DNA of 8,073 nt. Source: an uncultured Clostridia bacterium (GTDB lineage Bacteria > Bacillota > Clostridia > Christensenellales > CAG-314). Positions 4,708-8,073 of the stretch are shown one piece after another (position 1 is the first letter of the stretch; every line of letters begins with the position of its first letter). The stretch is taken from NCBI GenBank assembly GCA_934177025.1, contig CAKPPA010000042.1:1-8073 (forward strand), in the 5' to 3' direction. The notes beneath the pieces are model-generated. The model did not search any database and was not told the DNA's origin. It saw only the letters and a list, made by a program, of their open reading frames with translations. A program made the position numbers and the translations under genes.

Positions 4708-5784
4708 TTAATCTTCGTCGTCCTGCCCTTGCAATTTTGCCGTTTGATCCGCAATCCGCAAGGCTTCAATCATTTCGTCCAAATCGCCGTCCATAAAACT
4801 TTCCAAGGAGTACAACGTTAAGCCGATGCGATGATCCGTTACCCTACCCTGCGGGAAGTTGTACGTCCGAATGCGTTCGCTGCGATCGCCCGTGCCGATT
4901 TGCGTTTTACGGGTTTCCGCATACTCCTTATCCTGCTGCGAACGGTACAAATCGTACAGTTTGCTTTTGAGCGTTTTCATTGCCTTTTCCCTGTTTTTGA
5001 TTTGGCTGCGCTCGTCCTGACACGCCACGACAAGCCCCGTCGGCAAGTGCGTGATGCGAATGGCACTTTCCGTTTTGTTGACGTGCTGGCCGCCGGCACC
5101 GCTACTGCGGTAGGTGTCGACTTTTAAATCCTTTTCGTCGATTTCGATTTCCACGTCCTCCACTTCCGGCAACACCGCTACCGTAATGGTGGAAGTATGC
5201 ACCCTGCCTTGCGACTCCGTTTCCGGCACGCGTTGCACACGATGCACGCCGCTTTCGTACTTCAGTTTGCTGTAGGCACCTTTGCCGACAATGAGGAACG
5301 TCACTTCCTTCACCCCGCCGAGTTCCGTCACGTTCATGTCCGTTTCCTCAACTTTCCAATGCTGACGCTCCGCATAGCGATAGTACATCCGTTGGACTTC
5401 CGCCCCGAACAAGCCCGCTTCCTCGCCGCCGGCACCGGCACGAATTTCGACAATAACGTTTTTTTCGTCGTTCGGATCCTTTGGCAAAAGCAAAATTTTT
5501 AATTCCTCCGTCAAATGCGCAAGTTGCTCCTTTAGCTCGTCGATTTCCGCGCGCACCATTTCCTGCATTTCGCGGTCGTGCTCCTGCTCCAAAAGTTCTT
5601 CCGCTTTGGACAAGTTTTCCTCCGCGGCGGAGTACTCGGCATATTTTTCCGCAATCGGCTCCAACGAGGAACGTTCCTTCACGAGTTTTTGCCATTCGTC
5701 CTGCTTTGCAATGATTTCCGGCTTGGAAATTTCCTCCGTGAGGCGATCAAACCGATCTTTCAGATTTTTCAATTTCAACAACAT
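4708..5784 (-). CDS. prfA: Peptide chain release factor 1
   Basis: A full-length 358-residue class I release factor, which reads UAA and UAG in the ribosomal A site and triggers peptide release. The catalytic loop GAGGQHVNKTESA has its GGQ at 231-233, and Gln233 is the residue methylated by PrmC. The codon-reading tripeptide is PET (187-189, in RVPETESQGRVHTS), the P-x-T form of RF1, not SPF of RF2. An acidic, helical N-terminal domain (1-100) and the conserved VIVEIRAGAGGEEAGLF lead into the core. The ATG at 5784 is four bases after the stop codon of the DUF1385–PrmC gene, with a GGAAG ribosome site inside that gene's last codons, so the two are translationally coupled. The C-terminus ends in a short acidic tail. 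A strong terminator follows. Confidence 0.97.
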   Translation of the reverse strand: MLLKLKNLKDRFDRLTEEISKPEIIAKQDEWQKLVKERSSLEPIAEKYAEYSAAEENLSKAEELLEQEHDREMQEMVRAEIDELKEQLAHLTEELKILLLPKDPNDEKNVIVEIRAGAGGEEAGLFGAEVQRMYYRYAERQHWKVEETDMNVTELGGVKEVTFLIVGKGAYSKLKYESGVHRVQRVPETESQGRVHTSTITVAVLPEVEDVEIEIDEKDLKVDTYRSSGAGGQHVNKTESAIRITHLPTGLVVACQDERSQIKNREKAMKTLKSKLYDLYRSQQDKEYAETRKTQIGTGDRSERIRTYNFPQGRVTDHRIGLTLYSLESFMDGDLDEMIEALRIADQTAKLQGQDDED

Positions 5785-5788
5785 GATT

Positions 5789-7519
5789 TTACTTCCGAGC
5801 CACTACGATGCGCTCTATCCCCCGATAATCTTTTTTAATTTCCGTCGCAAACGAGTTTTGCAACAAACGGCAAACTTCCGGTGCCTGCCCCTCACCGACT
5901 TCCAAACACAACGTGCCACCGTCGTTCAGTTTGCTTGGCACTTGCTCCGCCAATTTTCGATAAAAATCCAGCCCGTCCGCACCGCCGTCCAACGCCATTT
6001 TCGGCTCAAAGTCCTTTACGTTGCGTTCCAACCCGTCAATGTCCTTGGTCGGGATGTAAGGCGGATTGCAAACGATAAGGTCAAACGTGCCTTCCGTCGC
6101 CGCCGTAAGATCGGACTTTACGATTTCGATTTTTGCGTGCAAGCGTTTTGCGTTGCGTTCCGTCACTTCCAACGCTTTGTCGCTGAGGTCGGCACTTAAA
6201 ACGCTGCATTTTTTTTCAAGGTACAGCGTGATTCCGATGCAACCGCTGCCGCAACACAAATCCAACGCACGCGTTTCGCTCGAACAATGCTTTAACGCCT
6301 GCTCCGTTAACAATTCCGTTTCCGGCCGCGGAATCAGTACGCCTTGCTCCACTTCGAACGTTCGGCCGTAAAACTCCGCATTGCCGAGGATGTACTGCAA
6401 CGGCTCGCCCGTTTTCAAACGATTTACCTTTTCCTCCGCTTTGAGTTGCAGGTTAAAAGGAATCATTAAATTATCCTTTAATTCGTTACGCTTTTTTTGA
6501 AGTACGTCGCACAAAATCCAATCCAACGCCGCGGCGTCGTCCACACCGTTTTGCAAAAGCAGTGTGTTTTGCAGTTCCTTCCATTCCTTGAGCGGCACGG
6601 CTTTCGGAAAATCCCTTTCCGGCACCGACGGATCCGCATCCATTTCCAGCACGGCTTGAAACGCGGCAATCGCCACTTCGATCATGCCGTCGTCCGGCTC
6701 GCGCGTTGTGATTTTTTGCATCATTTTGCCCATCCAACGCATCGGGGCGAAAATCCCCGCCGGATGCGCCGCCAAAAACTTCAAAATTTCGTACGAAATC
6801 CCTGCGATGACCGGCAGTAACGCCAAACGAATGCCCAAACGAATCCACACGTTGTCGCTCCAGCCCGTGAGCGCAAACAACAAAATGGAAATAATCATGA
6901 CGAAAATCAGGAAGGACGTTCCGCACCTGTCGTGAAACGTAGTACATTGCCGAACGTTTTCCACCGTAAGTTCCCGCTCCGCTTCGTAGCAATTAATGGT
7001 TTTGTGCTCCGCACCGTGGTACATAAACGTGCGGCGAATGTCCTTCATCAGCGAAATCAACAGCAAATACGTAAGGAAAATCAACAGGCGAAACCCGCCC
7101 TCGATCAGATTTTTCCAAATCGGCAAAAGATCCGCCGAAAACAACTGCAACACCCAGCCCGTTAACAAATTGGGCAAAAAAATAAACAGCCCGACGGAAA
7201 GGGCAATGCCTAAAAACACGGAAAATCCCAGCCAAAACTTTAGGGAAGTTTCGCTTTTCTTTTCCGTCAACTCCTCCTCGTCGCCCACAACTTCCGCCGC
7301 TTTCGTTAAGGTTTGGACACCCAAAACCATGGAATCGAAAAAGTTAAACACCCCGCGCACAAATGGGATTTTGCGGACTCCGTTCCTGTTCAATTTTTGT
7401 CTTTTCGTGTCAAGGCGAATTTGCCCGTTTGCATCGCGCACCGCAATGGCTACGGATTCCGCACCACGCATCATCACGCCTTCGATTACCGCCTGACCGC
7501 CGATACTCGTCCTTTTCAT
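5789..7519 (-). CDS. prmC: Fusion of a DUF1385 membrane protein with release-factor glutamine methyltransferase PrmC
   Basis: One unbroken 576-residue frame holding two proteins that are usually separate. Residues 1-295 are DUF1385 (YqhQ-like): GGQAVIEGVMMRG (7-19), PFVRGVFNFFDSM (52-64), YHGAEHKTINCYE (167-179), HDRCGTSFL (196-204), and several membrane segments (about 96-124, 143-158, 201-218 and 228-248). Residues 310-576 are PrmC (HemK): a shortened, diverged N-terminal helical domain, then GEPLQYILGNAEFYG (371-385), LIPRPETELL (395-404), the AdoMet loop LDLCCGSGCIGI (419-430) and catalytic NPPY (485-488). PrmC methylates the GGQ glutamine of RF1 and RF2 using S-adenosylmethionine. Here the catalytic part should sit at the membrane. 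The start has TAGGGA upstream. The gene lies after rpmE and couples to prfA, the usual order in Bacillota. The DUF1385 role is unknown. Confidence 0.93.
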   Translation of the reverse strand: MKRTSIGGQAVIEGVMMRGAESVAIAVRDANGQIRLDTKRQKLNRNGVRKIPFVRGVFNFFDSMVLGVQTLTKAAEVVGDEEELTEKKSETSLKFWLGFSVFLGIALSVGLFIFLPNLLTGWVLQLFSADLLPIWKNLIEGGFRLLIFLTYLLLISLMKDIRRTFMYHGAEHKTINCYEAERELTVENVRQCTTFHDRCGTSFLIFVMIISILLFALTGWSDNVWIRLGIRLALLPVIAGISYEILKFLAAHPAGIFAPMRWMGKMMQKITTREPDDGMIEVAIAAFQAVLEMDADPSVPERDFPKAVPLKEWKELQNTLLLQNGVDDAAALDWILCDVLQKKRNELKDNLMIPFNLQLKAEEKVNRLKTGEPLQYILGNAEFYGRTFEVEQGVLIPRPETELLTEQALKHCSSETRALDLCCGSGCIGITLYLEKKCSVLSADLSDKALEVTERNAKRLHAKIEIVKSDLTAATEGTFDLIVCNPPYIPTKDIDGLERNVKDFEPKMALDGGADGLDFYRKLAEQVPSKLNDGGTLCLEVGEGQAPEVCRLLQNSFATEIKKDYRGIERIVVARK

Positions 7520-7540
7520 TTTTCCCTACCAATTTCGAAA

Positions 7541-7573
7541 GAAACAAAAGGGTACAGAAACTTTCTGTACCCT
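7541..7573 (-). terminator. Intrinsic terminator between rpmE and the DUF1385–PrmC gene
   Basis: AGGGTACAG (7549-7557) pairs perfectly with CTGTACCCT (7565-7573). The loop AAACTTT can close further. On the minus strand TTTTGTTTCTTTC follows. It lies 11 bases past the rpmE stop codon. I find no promoter between it and the next gene, so it may act as a partial terminator that makes L31 in excess over the downstream proteins. Confidence 0.85.
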
Positions 7574-7584
7574 CCCTCTTTGTT

Positions 7585-7788
7585 TTACATTCCGTATCTT
7601 TTTTTGAATTTATCCACACGTCCGCCGGCATCCACCAGTTTCTGTTTTCCGGTAAAGAACGGATGGCACTGATTGCAGATTTCCACGCGAATCACATCGT
7701 CCTTTTTCGTCGAGCCCGTTTTGAACGTTGCGCCACAAGCACAAGTTACGGTAACTTCTTTATATTCCGGATGAATTCCTTTTTTCAT
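7585..7788 (-). CDS. rpmE: 50S ribosomal protein L31, zinc-binding form
   Basis: A complete 67-residue L31 of the large ribosomal subunit, located at the central protuberance and bridging towards the small subunit. The sequence begins MKKGIHPEYKEVTVTCACG and contains NQCHPFFTGKQK, both family hallmarks. Four cysteines, Cys16, Cys18, Cys38 and Cys41 (CxC and CxxC), make this the zinc-containing (C+) type rather than the zinc-free paralogue made under zinc limitation. The ATG at 7788 has GAGGTGAGA about seven bases upstream. It is transcribed from a perfect consensus promoter and followed by its own hairpin terminator, so it is probably expressed well above the downstream DUF1385–PrmC and prfA genes. 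The neighbourhood is the common Bacillota order. Confidence 0.97.
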   Translation of the reverse strand: MKKGIHPEYKEVTVTCACGATFKTGSTKKDDVIRVEICNQCHPFFTGKQKLVDAGGRVDKFKKRYGM

Positions 7789-7823
7789 AATCTCTCACCT
7801 CTTATTCCGACAATAGCGAAGTT

Positions 7824-7852
7824 ATTATAAAGGAATCTGTAGTAAATGTCAA
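7824..7852 (-). promoter_or_regulatory. Perfect consensus sigma-A promoter of rpmE
   Basis: On the minus strand, TTGACA (7847-7852), a 17-base spacer and TATAAT (7824-7829), all matching consensus. The start would be near 7817, giving a leader of about 29 bases. No attenuator is visible. It probably also drives the DUF1385–PrmC and prfA genes by read-through. Confidence 0.95.
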
Positions 7853-7860
7853 GCGTTTCT

Positions 7861-7971
7861 TTTTAAGATAGTCAGAATGGATTTTTTCGATTTTAAACCA
7901 CCCCTTTTCCCCGCAAAAAACGTGCGTTTGGGCGGATTTTTAGGGAAAAATCGACGGCAAAAACCCGAAAG
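7861..7971. other. Non-coding stretch with a perfect hairpin
   Basis: No gene seen in either strand. GATTTTT (7935-7941) and AAAAATC (7946-7952) form a perfect stem with an AGGG loop. GTGCGT (7922-7927) is complementary to ACGCAC (7983-7988) in the next hairpin, so the two structures could exclude each other. A leader or small RNA is possible but unproven. Confidence 0.35.
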
Positions 7972-8018
7972 AAAAAGCAAAGACGCACCTTCGTCAGAAA
8001 TGCGTCCTCGCTTTTTTT
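7972..8018. terminator. Terminator-like hairpin, possibly bidirectional
   Basis: GACGCA (7982-7987) pairs with TGCGTC (8001-8006). After a three-base internal loop, AAAAAGC (7972-7978) pairs with GCTTTTT (8010-8016). The plus strand ends in seven T; the minus strand ends in GCTTTTTCTTTC. No gene in the window ends here on either strand, so it may belong to a minus gene beyond the right edge or act as an attenuator for a plus gene there. Confidence 0.7.
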
Positions 8019-8042
8019 AAGAAATTTTATGAAAAAATCTCG

Positions 8043-8073
8043 TATGATAAGTCGGTTTTACGGGGGATATATT
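8043..8073 (+). promoter_or_regulatory. Possible plus-strand -10 box and ribosome site at the right edge
   Basis: TATGAT (8043-8048) is followed 14 bases on by GGGGG (8063-8067) and ATATATT at the edge. A start codon just outside would fit a plus-strand gene. No good -35 box lies 17 bases upstream (AGAAAT), so this is tentative. Confidence 0.3.

Noticed and set aside
4708..5784. Release factor 2 instead of RF1
   Set aside because: The codon-reading tripeptide is PET, not SPF, and there is no RF2-type frameshift site.
5606..6199. 197-residue plus-strand frame
   Set aside because: Antisense shadow spanning prfA and the PrmC domain, with no ribosome site or family motif.

Overview
The window looks like a chromosomal segment of a low-to-mid GC Bacillota, most likely of the class Clostridia. 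The support is the order rpmE – DUF1385 – prmC – prfA, a DUF1836 helix-turn-helix protein, a YtaF-like membrane protein, a DegV protein, purine-rich Shine-Dalgarno sites, and near-consensus sigma-A promoters with 17-bp spacers. I cannot name the genus. There are no rRNA, tRNA, CRISPR, IS or phage genes.

Layout from the right. Positions 7861-8073 hold no gene, but contain two hairpins, one terminator-like, and a possible plus-strand promoter and ribosome site pointing out of the window. The main minus-strand cluster follows: rpmE (L31) from a perfect TTGACA-17-TATAAT promoter, then a terminator, then one 576-residue protein that joins a DUF1385 membrane domain to PrmC, then prfA four bases further on. 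PrmC methylates the GGQ glutamine of release factors, so the enzyme and its substrate are made from adjacent cistrons, and here the enzyme is tethered to a membrane domain. A strong terminator closes the cluster. Next is a monocistronic gene for a membrane-anchored DUF2188 protein with its own promoter, candidate operator and terminator.

Further left are ytaF (minus) and a DUF1836 regulator gene (plus), which converge with a ten-base gap. The plus-strand terminator lies inside the ytaF coding region. The DUF1836 gene diverges from a degV–SGNH hydrolase operon (minus). Both divergent promoters are near consensus, and a TTTCGAAA palindrome sits midway between their -35 boxes. The operon ends at a strong terminator.

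The left end (about 80-460) holds five imperfect 56-63 bp tandem repeats, each with a small hairpin or inverted arm at the same place. They lie between that terminator and the promoter of a truncated TetR-type regulator gene that runs off the left edge. The parts most worth a second look are this repeat array, the DUF1385–PrmC fusion, the divergent DUF1836/degV control region, and the structured non-coding region at the right end. Most genes are housekeeping, and I see no clear new multi-gene system.
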